A stretch of 64,000 bases of DNA, from contig JAEWRW010000026.1 in assembly GCA_023398815.1 (NCBI GenBank), forward strand, positions 213,945-277,944, written 5' to 3'. The number at the start of each line of letters is the position of its first letter. The stretch's first letter is position 1. The notes under the pieces were generated by a model. It had not been told where the DNA came from. It ran no database searches and worked only from the letters and a program-made list of their open reading frames with translations. The DNA comes from Bacillota bacterium. Its GTDB lineage: Bacteria > Bacillota > Clostridia > Christensenellales > UMGS416. Shown piece after piece: positions 1-8,317 of this stretch. The position numbers and the translations under genes were made by a program.

Positions 1-2064
1 GGGCATGGGCCACAGGGCGGCATCCACCTTGCCCTCCAGGCAGTCGGCGATCTCGCGCAGCTTCTCGATCTTCGGGATGACCTGATCGCGGTAGGCCTTG
101 GCCTGCTTCAGGGAATCGCCATGGGTGGCTTCTGCGGCGGCAGAGGCCTTCTCCAAGGCCACGGTGGCATCCTTGAGGGCGGCATAGCCATCGGTCAGGT
201 CGGCCAACACCGCGGCGGAACAGCTGGCATCGGCGCCGGCGGCCTTGAGCCCGGCCACCGTGCTGGCCACTTCTTTCACCTGGCGCAGCACAGCCGGCAG
301 CAGGCGGCGGTTGGCAATCTCCAGAGCCGTCAGGCCCTCAATGTTGATGGTCTTGATGTAGTTCTCCAGCATGATCTCATAGCGGGACTCGATCTCAACC
401 TTCGTGAGTACCCCGTACTTTTCGAAGACGGCGATGTTCTCCGCCGTGAGGAACTCGGCAGCGGCGTCCACCGTGGTGCGGATGTTCTTGAGCCCGCGTT
501 TTTCAGCTTCCTTCACCCACTCAGGTGCGTAGTTGTTGCCGTTGAAGATGATCCGCTTGTGGGCGGTGACGGTCTCCTTGACGAGGTCTGCGATCTCGGC
601 ATTCAGGTCGGCAGCCTTCTCCAACCGGTCGGCAAAGACCGCCAGCGCATCCGCCACGATGGTGTTGAGCACGCAGTTGGGCATGGCGATGGAGGCCGCG
701 GAGCCCACCGAACGGAACTCGAACTTGTTGCCGGTGAAGGCAAAAGGCGAGGTGCGGTTGCGGTCGGAGCTGTCAAGCGGCAGCGGCGGCAGGGTGGTGA
801 CGCCGATCTTCAGGGTGTGGGACGCACCGTTGGTGCGGGCCACGCCGGTTTCAATCTGCTCCAGCACGGCGGCCAGCTCATCGCCCACATACATGGAGAT
901 GATGGCCGGCGGCGCTTCGTTGGCACCCAGGCGATGGTCGTTGCCGGCACTGGCAATGGCCAGGCGCAGCAGGCCCGCGTACTCATCCACGGCCTTGATG
1001 ACCGCGGCCAGGAACACCAAGAACTGTGCGTTGTCCTCGGGCGTCTTGCCGGGGTTCAGCAGGTTCTCCCCGGTGTCGGTGGCCATGGACCAGTTGTTGT
1101 GCTTGCCGGAGCCGTTGATGCCGGCGAAGGGCTTCTCGTGCAGCAGGCAGGCCAGGCCGTGCTTGTCGGCCACCTTCTTCATGGTCTCCATCATCAGCTG
1201 GTTCTGATCGGTGGCGATGTTGGTGGTGGAGAAGAGCGGGGCCAGCTCATGCTGGGCTGGAGCCACTTCGTTGTGCTTGGTGCGGGCGGCCACGCCCAGC
1301 TTCCACAGCGCCTTATCCAAGTCAAGCATGAAGTCCGCCACGCGGTCCTTCAGCATGCCGAAGTAATGATCCTCCATCTCCTGGCCCTTGGGCGGCTGGG
1401 CACCAAAGAGCGTGCGGCCGGTGAACATGAGGTCGGGCCGCTGCAGGTACATGGCCTTATCAACCAGGAAATACTCCTGCTCGGCACCCATGGTCGTCAT
1501 CACGCGCTTGACGTCAGCATTGCCGAAGAGCTTCAGAATGCGAACCGCCTCGCGGGAGAGGGCCTCCATCGAGCGCAGCACCGGGGTCTTCAGGTCCAGC
1601 GCCTCGCCGGTGAAGGAGCAGAAGGCGGTGGGGATGTAGAGCGTCGTCCCCTTCACAAAAGCCGGAGAGGTGCAGTCCCAGGCGGTGTAGCCGCGGGCTT
1701 CAAAGGTGGCGCGCAGGCCGCCGGACGGGAAGCTGGAGGCATCGGGCTCTCCCTTGATGAGCTCCTTGCCGGAGAACTCAGTGATGCCGGTGCCGTCCTC
1801 AGCGGGAACGAGGAAGCTCTCATGCTTCTCCGCGGTGATGCCGGTGAGCGGCTGGAACCAATGGGTGAAGTGGGTCGCGCCCAACTCGATGGCCCAGTCC
1901 TTCATGGCGGTGGCCACCGCCTCGGCAATGCTCGGGTCCAAGGCCACGCCCTCAACGATCGTCTTCTTCAGCGCCTTGTAAACATTCTTGGGCAGACGCT
2001 GGCGCATGGTCGCGTCGTTGAACACATCGGTGCCATAGGTGGATGCCAAAACAGTACTCTCCAT
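1..2064 (-). CDS. glnN: Glutamine synthetase type III (GlnN), 3' end cut by window edge
   Basis: ATP-dependent synthesis of glutamine from glutamate and ammonium; cytoplasmic. Reading the minus strand from the ATG at 2064 gives an open frame of 688 codons to the edge, close to the family's usual length of about 700, so only the last few codons are missing. The family signature RLGANEAPPAIIS is present (around 905-950), as are the blocks TLYIPTAFCSFTGEALD and RTKHNEVAPAQHELAP. A good ribosome site (AAAGGAGAG, 7 nt spacing) fixes the start. The gene stands alone behind its own promoter and a terminator-like leader, so it is probably controlled by attenuation. Confidence 0.95.
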   Translation of the reverse strand, partial: MESTVLASTYGTDVFNDATMRQRLPKNVYKALKKTIVEGVALDPSIAEAVATAMKDWAIELGATHFTHWFQPLTGITAEKHESFLVPAEDGTGITEFSGKELIKGEPDASSFPSGGLRATFEARGYTAWDCTSPAFVKGTTLYIPTAFCSFTGEALDLKTPVLRSMEALSREAVRILKLFGNADVKRVMTTMGAEQEYFLVDKAMYLQRPDLMFTGRTLFGAQPPKGQEMEDHYFGMLKDRVADFMLDLDKALWKLGVAARTKHNEVAPAQHELAPLFSTTNIATDQNQLMMETMKKVADKHGLACLLHEKPFAGINGSGKHNNWSMATDTGENLLNPGKTPEDNAQFLVFLAAVIKAVDEYAGLLRLAIASAGNDHRLGANEAPPAIISMYVGDELAAVLEQIETGVARTNGASHTLKIGVTTLPPLPLDSSDRNRTSPFAFTGNKFEFRSVGSAASIAMPNCVLNTIVADALAVFADRLEKAADLNAEIADLVKETVTAHKRIIFNGNNYAPEWVKEAEKRGLKNIRTTVDAAAEFLTAENIAVFEKYGVLTKVEIESRYEIMLENYIKTINIEGLTALEIANRRLLPAVLRQVKEVASTVAGLKAAGADASCSAAVLADLTDGYAALKDATVALEKASAAAEATHGDSLKQAKAYRDQVIPKIEKLREIADCLEGKVDAALWPMP

Positions 2065-2086
2065 ATTGTGGCTCTCCTTTCAAATT

Positions 2087-2119
2087 AAAAAGCGCTTCAA
2101 CACACTCCTGTTGAAACGC
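2087..2119 (-). terminator. Intrinsic terminator in the glnN leader (putative attenuator)
   Basis: Minus strand: 11-bp stem GCGTTTCAACA / TGTTGAAGCGC with one G-U pair, 6-nt loop GGAGTG, then TTTTTAATTT. It lies between the glnN promoter and the glnN ribosome site, so it would stop glnN transcription unless bypassed. A second, smaller 6-nt-loop hairpin (TTGC-AATTGA-GCAA) lies just upstream at 2141-2154. Two hexaloop hairpins before a terminator recall ANTAR-protein targets, but neither loop has the usual A1/G4 pair, so the mechanism is open. Confidence 0.75.
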
Positions 2120-2175
2120 CTTTGCTTCTCAGATCAAAGATTGCTCAATTGCAACTATTCAATGTTTTCATGGGC

Positions 2176-2204
2176 AGTATAGCACCGCAAAATGCAAGTG
2201 TCAA
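2176..2204 (-). promoter_or_regulatory. Sigma-A promoter of glnN
   Basis: Minus strand TTGACA (2204-2199), 17-nt spacer, TATACT (2181-2176). Transcription would start near 2168 and give a leader of about 105 nt that contains the terminator hairpin. Confidence 0.85.
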
Positions 2205-2216
2205 CACCGTCGCATG

Positions 2217-2240
2217 CAAAATTTGCAGGAGTTTGCCTGC
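2217..2240 (-). terminator. Weak hairpin after thrB, possible terminator
   Basis: Minus strand GCAGG, 6-nt loop, CCTGC, then AAATTTTG. The stem is only 5 bp, so this is a weak candidate for the end of the pfkB-thrB transcript. Confidence 0.35.
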
Positions 2241-2301
2241 TAAATCCACCAAAAACCAAAGTGACCCGGCAGAAGTTTGCAGAATCCCGAACGTTTGGCG
2301 T

Positions 2302-3222
2302 TTAGCGCGGCTTGCTTGCATCGCCAGACATGGAGCGCACGGTGGCTCCATCCAGGCTGCACGCCAGGGGCAGCACCTGCCAGGCGTTGTCGTGGTGGAT
2401 GAGACCTTCCTGCATCGCCCCGACAAAACGACGATCCTGCGCGTCATAAACGGCAAGGATGGTGGGGCCAGCGCCGCTGAGCCAATAGGAATGGGCCCCA
2501 CTGGCCAGAGCCAGGGCAGTGACTTCCTCCCACCCCGGGATGAGGGCACTGCGGTAGGGCTGGTGCAGGCGGTCCTGGCTGCCGGTGCGCAGTAGATCCG
2601 GTTGGCCCGAGGTCAACGCCGCCCACTGCAGCACCGCGCGGCCCACGTTGTGCACGGCGTCGGCGCGGCTGAACTCCCCCGGCAGCACCTCGCGGGCGCG
2701 CTTGGTGGAAAGGAAGAAATCGGGCACCAGGGCGGCATAGCGGAAGCGCTCCGCCGGGCGGGACAGCATGAACCGCGGCTGACCACCATCCATGGCGCAA
2801 GCCGTCAGGCCGCCGCACAGGCAGGGTACCACGTTGTCTGGGTGGCCCTCGATGCCGGTGGCCAGGGCGGCCACCTCATCACGCGACAGGGGGAAATCCA
2901 GCAAGGCGTTGGCCGCCACCAGCCCGGCCACAATGGCCGCAGCGCTGCTGCCCAACCCACGGTCGAGCGGAATGCCATTGCGCTCCACCACACGCAGCGC
3001 CGGGAGAGACTTGCCAACAGCTTGGTAAACCCGTTCCATAGAAGCCACGGTGAGGTTGGTGCGGTCGGTGGGGATGGACGCGCTGCCCTCCCCCTCCAGC
3101 TCCACCGAAAAGTCGTCAGCCGGCTCCACGTCCAGCTCATTGAAGAGGCAAAGCGCCATGCCCAGGCAGTCAAACCCGGGGCCAAGGTTGGCACTGGTGG
3201 CGGGTACCTTCACACGCAGCAT
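2302..3222 (-). CDS. thrB: Homoserine kinase
   Basis: GHMP-family kinase that phosphorylates homoserine to O-phosphohomoserine in threonine synthesis. 306 aa, normal for the family. N-terminal VPATSANLGPGFDCLG and the GHMP ATP-binding motif GLGSSAAAIVAGL (about residues 91-103) are clear, and the C-terminal GAGPTILAVYD block is present. It follows the PfkB kinase by 3 nt, so the two are co-transcribed; no other threonine gene is next to it. Start ATG at 3222. Confidence 0.94.
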   Translation of the reverse strand: MLRVKVPATSANLGPGFDCLGMALCLFNELDVEPADDFSVELEGEGSASIPTDRTNLTVASMERVYQAVGKSLPALRVVERNGIPLDRGLGSSAAAIVAGLVAANALLDFPLSRDEVAALATGIEGHPDNVVPCLCGGLTACAMDGGQPRFMLSRPAERFRYAALVPDFFLSTKRAREVLPGEFSRADAVHNVGRAVLQWAALTSGQPDLLRTGSQDRLHQPYRSALIPGWEEVTALALASGAHSYWLSGAGPTILAVYDAQDRRFVGAMQEGLIHHDNAWQVLPLACSLDGATVRSMSGDASKPR

Positions 3223-3225
3223 AAG

Positions 3226-4167
3226 TCAGCCCTCCACCGGCCGCAGTTGCACCTGCGGCAGGAATTCACGATACAACCCGGTGTCGATGAGCTGGGTGCC
3301 CTCGGTGGTGACCGACGAGGTGGCTGCGGCCACGCCCGAACGGAATGCCCCGGCCAGGTCAAGCCCCTGGCTCAAGCCCAGCAGCAACCCCGCCACCAGC
3401 GAATCGCCCGCACCCACGGTGCTGCGCACCGTCACCGGCAGCACCGGCGCGAAATACGCCTGCTGTCCATCGGTGGCGTAGGCACCGTCACCGCCCAGTG
3501 ACACCACCACCAACTCAATGCCGGAGGCGGTGAGCCCCGTCGCCTCCCGGTGGATGTCCTCCACCGTGGGCAGCTCCCGACCGCACAGCAGCTCCAGCTC
3601 ATACTGGTTGGGCTTGATGATGTGGGGCACGGCCTTGAGCCCCTCGGCCAGGCGTGCGCCCTCGGCGTCCAGCACCACACGGCAGGCCGGTGCGGCGCGT
3701 TTCACCTCTTCGGTTATTGTGCGGTAAACATCCACCGGGCAGCCGGGCGGCGTGCTGCCGGTGAGCACGATGTGGCTGGAGCGGCCTGCCCACTCCACCG
3801 CCCGGGCGATGAGGGCATTCACGTCCCCCGCCCCCACCGGTGCGCCTGCCTCGTTGATCTCGGTGATGACGCCGGAAGAACGATCCAACACCTTGAGGTT
3901 CACCCGCACGGCCCCGCCCACGGGTACAAAATCGGCGGCACAACCCGCCCCCGTGAGCCGACCGGTGATGGGTGCGCCACGCTCCCCGGCCAGCAGGCCC
4001 ACACAGGCCGCGTCCAGCCCCAGTTGGTGGCAAGCCAGTGCCACGTTGACGCCCTTACCGCTGCCGTCCTCACGGCTTTCGGCGATGCGGTTCATGCCGC
4101 CATAGGTGAAACGGTCAATGGTGACCGTCCGGTCAATACAAGGGTTTGCACAGAGCGCGGTAATCAT
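3226..4167 (-). CDS. PfkB-family hexose-phosphate kinase (1-phosphofructokinase type)
   Basis: 313 aa ribokinase/PfkB-fold enzyme. N-terminal NPCIDRTV and the GSGKGVNVA block are typical of the FruK/LacC branch, which phosphorylates fructose 1-phosphate or tagatose 6-phosphate. The C-terminal signature GAGDSLVAGLLLGL carries the catalytic Asp. The usual fru neighbours (DeoR regulator, PTS fructose transporter) are absent; instead the gene precedes thrB by 3 nt. Substrate therefore uncertain. Confidence 0.85.
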   Translation of the reverse strand: MITALCANPCIDRTVTIDRFTYGGMNRIAESREDGSGKGVNVALACHQLGLDAACVGLLAGERGAPITGRLTGAGCAADFVPVGGAVRVNLKVLDRSSGVITEINEAGAPVGAGDVNALIARAVEWAGRSSHIVLTGSTPPGCPVDVYRTITEEVKRAAPACRVVLDAEGARLAEGLKAVPHIIKPNQYELELLCGRELPTVEDIHREATGLTASGIELVVVSLGGDGAYATDGQQAYFAPVLPVTVRSTVGAGDSLVAGLLLGLSQGLDLAGAFRSGVAAATSSVTTEGTQLIDTGLYREFLPQVQLRPVEG

Positions 4168-4233
4168 CCTGCGTCTCCTCTCCTCTGGTGTGGCGCAATG
4201 GCCGCGCCCGCACCGGTATGGCCTCTCTTCGGC

Positions 4234-4346
4234 TGTGGATATGTGGACAAACCCTGTGGATATGCACCCATTGCATACGCACAGTGGCGTTACTTCGACA
4301 AGGTTCCTGTGGAAAATTTGAGATTATGCACTGTTCTTGTGGATAA
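4234..4346 (+). other. Cluster of five DnaA-box-like 9-mers
   Basis: TGTGGATAT (4234-4242), TGTGGACAA (4242-4250), TGTGGATAT (4255-4263), TGTGGAAAA (4308-4316) and the perfect box TGTGGATAA (4338-4346), all in the same orientation in 113 bp between pfkB and the structured RNA. TTATCCACA is the standard bacterial DnaA box. No dnaA, dnaN, rpmH or gyr gene is near, so this is more likely a DnaA-binding regulatory or titration site than oriC. Confidence 0.5.
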
Positions 4347-4352
4347 CAGTGC
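4328..4352. repeat. 8-bp inverted repeat around the perfect DnaA box
   Basis: GCACTGTT, 9 nt, AACAGTGC; the arms are exact complements. It overlaps the last DnaA box and lies just past the 3' end of the structured RNA, so it could serve as an operator or as a back-up terminator hairpin. Confidence 0.5.
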
Positions 4353-4362
4353 CTGCCGTCTT

Positions 4363-4593
4363 AAGAAAGATGGTTTTCGCGGCTGACCTGGCCTTTACCC
4401 CCACAACCGCCGGCTGGAGCCTTCGCTTCGGTGTCAGCCTCACTGCAAGCTCTCTCGGTTTTCCCGGCCGGACTTACTTCTAAACCGCGCTATGCTCGCC
4501 TACCCTCCGGTACGAGCCGTCAAGGGCAGGGTTACGTGGATCGCTTTGCCCGCGGCTGGCATCGACTTTCAGCCACAGCCCGCGAAAACCATC
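4363..4593 (-). ncRNA. Structured noncoding RNA, about 230 nt (raiA-motif candidate)
   Basis: The ends of this stretch pair with each other: GAUGGUUUUCGCGG at the 5' end with CCGCGAAAACCAUC at the 3' end, a helix of about 17 bp with one bulged G. It is followed by UUUCUU, as in an intrinsic terminator. Inside I can fold GUGGCUG/CAGCCGC, GGGCA/UGCCC, GCUCG-UACC-GGAG-GGUA-GG-CGAGC, CGGUUU/AAACCG and GAGCUU/AGGCUC. A sigma-A promoter sits directly upstream. No convincing protein is encoded. In Clostridia a structured RNA of this size, the raiA motif, recurs near comF and raiA, and here comF and recD2 lie upstream on the same strand. The raiA identity is my inference from size and location; I could not match it to a consensus. 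Confidence 0.72.
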
Positions 4594-4596
4594 GCC

Positions 4597-4625
4597 AGAA
4601 TAGCATAGCACCCTGCAAAAGTCAA
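4597..4625 (-). promoter_or_regulatory. Sigma-A promoter of the structured RNA
   Basis: Minus strand TTGACT (4625-4620), 17-nt spacer, TATTCT (4602-4597). The expected start, 6-8 nt further on, falls on the first bases of the closing helix of the RNA, which strongly supports an independent noncoding transcript. Confidence 0.75.
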
Positions 4626-4669
4626 AGCATCCAGAGGTTTTGTGTGGCATTGTGCGGTATGCAAAGCGT

Positions 4670-4698
4670 GACTGCCCGCCGTGAAGCGGCGGGCAGTC
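4670..4698. other. GC-rich hairpin without a T-run
   Basis: GACTGCCCGCC, 7-nt loop, GGCGGGCAGTC; 11 perfect base pairs. Neither side has a T-run, so it is not a standard terminator. It separates the RNA promoter from the promoter of the CoA-binding protein gene. Confidence 0.5.
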
Positions 4699-4762
4699 AG
4701 CGGAGGTGATCCCCATTGGGTTTATCACCATGGTTGCTTCCTCCTGTCGTCGGCATCTGTCC

Positions 4763-4791
4763 TTGCCATAGTGGCAGGCATTGGCTATGCT
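4763..4791 (+). promoter_or_regulatory. Likely promoter of the CoA-binding protein gene
   Basis: TTGCCA (4763-4768), 17-nt spacer, TATGCT (4786-4791), about 33 bp before the start codon. Confidence 0.55.
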
Positions 4792-4823
4792 GGCAAGAGA
4801 ACGCTAGACAACGGAGGTGCGCC

Positions 4824-5204
4824 ATGAACGAAAAAGAAGCATTGCAACAAAAGAGATGGGCAGTCGTGGGGGCCAACCGCGACCGGGAGAAGTTCGGCAA
4901 CCGCATCTACCGCCGCCTGCGGGAGCGGGGCTGGGAGGTGTGGCCCGTCAATCCCGTGGTGGACACGGTAGAGGACGACCGCTGCTACCCCGATCTCACC
5001 AGCCTGCCAGCCCGGCCCGACGTCGTCTGCCTGGTCGTGGCCCCCGCACGGGGTCTGGGCTATGTGGAGGAAGCGGCGCGGCTGGGCGTGAGTGCGCTGT
5101 GGCTGCAACCGGGCACCTGGGACGACGCGCTGCTGACGCGGGCGCAGGCGCTGGGCCTTGCCACCATCACGGCCTGTGTGCTGGTGGCCACGGAGCAGGG
5201 CTGA
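4824..5204 (+). CDS. CoA-binding domain protein (YccU type)
   Basis: 126 aa, a single Rossmann-like CoA-binding domain of the kind also found in succinyl-CoA synthetase alpha subunits. WAVVGANRDREKFGNRIYR near the start is the nucleotide-binding loop and ALWLQPGTWDD (around residue 90) the second conserved block. The ATG at 4824 is chosen because of the upstream GGAGGTGC; longer frames lack a ribosome site. The stand-alone family has no settled function. The gene converges on comF, with 38 bp of 3' overlap. Confidence 0.85.
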   Translation: MNEKEALQQKRWAVVGANRDREKFGNRIYRRLRERGWEVWPVNPVVDTVEDDRCYPDLTSLPARPDVVCLVVAPARGLGYVEEAARLGVSALWLQPGTWDDALLTRAQALGLATITACVLVATEQG

Positions 5205-5937
5205 CAGCCCTATCAACTTCCTCAGGCACGGCGGCGGCTACCAGCGCCACCACGCGGGCCGCGCTCTGCCCCCGCAACAGGGCCGTGCAGGCCCGCAGTG
5301 TGGAACCGGTCGTCAGGATGTCGTCCACCAGCAGCACGGCTTTACCCTCCACCTCTGCCCGCCCCCTGCCGTAGCTGCGGCGGGCGTTGTCGGCACGCGC
5401 GGCGGCACGGCCCCGCAGCCGCATGGAGGGTGGGGTGTACACCGGTCGGGCCAGCGCCCGCCGCCACACCGGCAGGCCCAGCAGGGCTCCCAATTCCCGG
5501 GCCAACAGTTCGCTCTGGTTGTACCCGCGGTGGAAGCGCCGCCGCCAGTGCATGGGCACCGGCACAATGGCGTCGAGCCCACCGGCCAACCCGGCCGAGC
5601 GCAGGGCGTCGGCCATGCGGCAGGCAAAAAGCCGGGCATACCCCGGCTTGTCATGCAGTTTGAAGGCCACGACCAAGCCGCGCACCTCGCCCTCATAGGC
5701 CAGGGCGGCCACGCAACGGTCGGCAATAGGCCCTTGCCTCTGGCAGACGTTGCAGAGGCCCGGCATGTCCATCGGGCGGCCGCAGGCCGGGCAGACATGG
5801 GCATGCCTGTGGGTCAGCTCCTGTCGGCAATCGGCGCACAGTGGCTCGGTGGCGGCATCCAGCTCGCACCCGCACAGGGCGCAGGTCACATCCGGCGGGT
5901 ACAGCGTGTCCAACGCCGCCCGCAACAGCCGGTTCAT
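5167..5937 (-). CDS. comF: ComF family protein (phosphoribosyltransferase-like)
   Basis: 256 aa. Two N-terminal Cys pairs (CALCGCE, CADCRQE, CPACGRP, CNVCQRQ) form a zinc-ribbon region; the C-terminal half is a phosphoribosyltransferase domain with the PRPP loop VLLVDDILTTGSTL. Family members take part in DNA uptake during competence. The start ATG overlaps the recD2 stop (ATGA), so translation is probably coupled. recD2-comF is a common pair in Clostridia; raiA (hpf), often found next, is missing here. Confidence 0.93.
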   Translation of the reverse strand: MNRLLRAALDTLYPPDVTCALCGCELDAATEPLCADCRQELTHRHAHVCPACGRPMDMPGLCNVCQRQGPIADRCVAALAYEGEVRGLVVAFKLHDKPGYARLFACRMADALRSAGLAGGLDAIVPVPMHWRRRFHRGYNQSELLARELGALLGLPVWRRALARPVYTPPSMRLRGRAAARADNARRSYGRGRAEVEGKAVLLVDDILTTGSTLRACTALLRGQSAARVVALVAAAVPEEVDRAVSPAPWPPAHRP

Positions 5938-8210
5938 TCGCCCGGGTGGGCCGCCGCCACCTGCGCCAGCGCATGGGGCAGGCCCGAGTAGCGCAGGCGA
6001 ATGCGGTTGTTGCTCACCATGTTGGCAATGCAATCCTCCCGCCCGGTGATGACGACAAGATTGCGCGCGCGGGTGATTGCCGTATACAGGAGGTTGCGCG
6101 TGAGCAGCATGGGCGGCCCGCCGATGAGCGGCAGCACCACCACCGGGAACTCGCTGCCCTGGCTTTTGTGGATGGAGATGGCGTAGGCCAGCTGCAGCTC
6201 GTCGGCCGCTGTGGCGTCGTAGACGACCTCCCGCCCGTCGTCGAAGAGCACGGTGAGCATCCGGCCCTCGCTGTCCACGTCAGTCAGGAACCCCATGTCG
6301 CCGTTGAACACACCTTCGCCGGTCTCCTCGTTGCCGTCGACCTCCACGCGCCGCCAAGCCAGGCCGTAGTTGTTCTTCACCTGCATCACCTTGTCGCCGC
6401 AGCGGAAGAGCCCCTCGCCCACCGCCAATTCCTTTTTGTTGAGCGCCGGGGGGTTGAAGGCTTCCTGTAGCTTGAGGTTCAGGGCGTTCACCCCCAGCTC
6501 GCCCTTGCGGGTCGGGGTCAGCACCTGAATGTCGCGCAGCGCGTCCCACCCGCCAAAGCCCGGCAGCCGGTGGCCCACCAGCGCCAGTGTGGAGGCCAGC
6601 GCCTCCTGCGCCGTGGGCTTGCGCTCGAAGAAGAAATCGCCGTCCCGGCGTTTGAGCTCGGGCATCTGCCCCTGGTTGACGCGGTGGGCGTTGGTGATGA
6701 TGAGGCTCGATTGGGCCTGCCGGTAGATGCGCTGCAGCCGCACCACCGGTACCATGCCGCTCGAAATGATATCACGTAGCACATCGCCCGCGCCCACCGA
6801 GGGCAGCTGGTCGGCGTCACCCACCAGGATGAGTCGGCAGCCCGGCGGCACGGCCTTCAGCAGCCGGTGCATCATCAGGAGGTCGATCATCGACGCCTCA
6901 TCCACAATGATGGCATCGGCCTCCAGCGGGTTGCTGTCATCCCGCTTGAAGGTACCCTCCCCCTCCTCGCCCCGCCCATACTCCAGCAGGCGGTGCAGGG
7001 TCTTGGCCTCGTGGCCGGTGGCTTCGGTCATACGCTTTGCCGCCCGTCCCGTAGGCGCAGCAAGCGCCACTGCCAGGCCCACGGACTCCAGTGAGCCGAT
7101 GAGGCAGTTGATGCAGGTCGTCTTGCCGGTGCCCGGCCCGCCGGTGATGACCGAGACACCCTTCTCCAGGGCCGTCACCACGGCCTGGCGCTGCTCCCCA
7201 GCCAGTTCAATCTCTCGGTCGGCGGCTTCCTCATCCACCACCTCACCGATGTCCTCCCAAAAGAGCTCCTCCTGCCCCTCCACGAGGTCGCGCAGGCGCA
7301 CGGCCACGTCCCGCTCGGCCCACCGGTAAGTGGGCAGCCAGGCCATCACCTCGCCCTCCACCTGCTCCAGGATCACCCGGTTGTCAATGGCCAGACGGGC
7401 CAGCGCTTCCTCCAGCCGGTCGGCATTCTCCACATTGAGCAGCCGGGCCGCCCAATCGAGCAGCAGCTTCTGGGGTAGGCAGGTGTGGCCCTCGCCGGCG
7501 GCGGTATCCTTGAGCACGTGCAGCAACCCCGCCTTCATGCGGGGCAGGGAGTCCTCAGCCAGGCCCATGTTGCGGGCGATGCGGTCGGCCGTGCGGAAGC
7601 CCACGCCGTCCACATCATCCACCATCTGGTAGGGGTTGGCCCGCAGCAACTCCTCGGTGCGCGCGCCATACTGGCGGTAGATGCGGGTGGCACTGCCGGT
7701 GGCGATGCCCAGCGACTGCAAAAACACCATGGAGGCCTGCATCTCGTAGTGCTCGGCAAAGCCCTGGGCGATGACCTGGGCCTTGTTGAGGCCGATGCCG
7801 TCCACCTCGGCCAGCTTGCCGGGCTGGTAGCGGATGACGTCCAGCGTCTGCAGGCCGAAGTGGTCGACGATGCGTTGGGCGGTGACCGGCCCTACCCCCG
7901 ACACCACGCCCGACGCCAAATAGCGCTGGATGCCCTCCAGCGTGTCCGGCGTGCGGATGGCCACGCTTGTCACCTTGAGCTGTGCCCCATAGGTGGGGTG
8001 GCTGACCCACTGGCCTTCCAGCTCCACGCGGATGCCCTCGGTCAGCAGGGGCATGACGCCCACAGCCGTGTGCAGCTCGCCACCGGCGGAGACCTCCGCC
8101 ACGGTATACCCGTTTTCCTCGTTGCGGTAGACGATGCTCTCCACCTGGGCTTCCAGCTTTTCCACCGGGCCGGCAGTAGGGCCCGCGCCGCTTTTCTCTC
8201 TACGTTCCAT
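5934..8210 (-). CDS. recD2: RecD-like ATP-dependent DNA helicase RecD2
   Basis: 758 aa SF1B 5'-to-3' helicase of the RecD2 type, which acts without RecBC in repair and recombination. Domain order: N-terminal OB-like region, helix-hairpin-helix segment (about residues 90-200), then the motor with Walker A GGPGTGKTT (about 357), Walker B VDEASMIDLL, motif III VGDADQLPSVGAGD, and the C-terminal HKSQGSEFPVVVLPL and YTAITRARNLVVI. The ATG at 8210 is preferred over an upstream GTG at 8246; neither has a strong ribosome site. Confidence 0.95.
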   Translation of the reverse strand: MERREKSGAGPTAGPVEKLEAQVESIVYRNEENGYTVAEVSAGGELHTAVGVMPLLTEGIRVELEGQWVSHPTYGAQLKVTSVAIRTPDTLEGIQRYLASGVVSGVGPVTAQRIVDHFGLQTLDVIRYQPGKLAEVDGIGLNKAQVIAQGFAEHYEMQASMVFLQSLGIATGSATRIYRQYGARTEELLRANPYQMVDDVDGVGFRTADRIARNMGLAEDSLPRMKAGLLHVLKDTAAGEGHTCLPQKLLLDWAARLLNVENADRLEEALARLAIDNRVILEQVEGEVMAWLPTYRWAERDVAVRLRDLVEGQEELFWEDIGEVVDEEAADREIELAGEQRQAVVTALEKGVSVITGGPGTGKTTCINCLIGSLESVGLAVALAAPTGRAAKRMTEATGHEAKTLHRLLEYGRGEEGEGTFKRDDSNPLEADAIIVDEASMIDLLMMHRLLKAVPPGCRLILVGDADQLPSVGAGDVLRDIISSGMVPVVRLQRIYRQAQSSLIITNAHRVNQGQMPELKRRDGDFFFERKPTAQEALASTLALVGHRLPGFGGWDALRDIQVLTPTRKGELGVNALNLKLQEAFNPPALNKKELAVGEGLFRCGDKVMQVKNNYGLAWRRVEVDGNEETGEGVFNGDMGFLTDVDSEGRMLTVLFDDGREVVYDATAADELQLAYAISIHKSQGSEFPVVVLPLIGGPPMLLTRNLLYTAITRARNLVVITGREDCIANMVSNNRIRLRYSGLPHALAQVAAAHPGE

Positions 8211-8317
8211 GGTGGTATCATACCATTCCCCGCCCCGGTTTTCCACAAAATGTCGTGTGCATCCCTACAAACGGCAGGCGCGGACCACCTGCCAGCACCC
8301 CCGCTGCGCCGGGCATC

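Noticed and set aside
121..2088. 655-aa plus-strand ORF
   Set aside because: Lies opposite glnN; the glnN product has clear family motifs and a ribosome site, while this one has low-complexity Gly/His-rich sequence typical of GC-rich shadows.
4480..4731. 83-aa minus-strand ORF across the structured RNA region
   Set aside because: No ribosome site, no family pattern, and its span covers the RNA promoter and a hairpin; the noncoding RNA explains the sequence better.
4168..4823. Replication origin
   Set aside because: DnaA-box-like sites are present, but no dnaA/dnaN/rpmH neighbours, no AT-rich unwinding region and no clear strand switch of genes.
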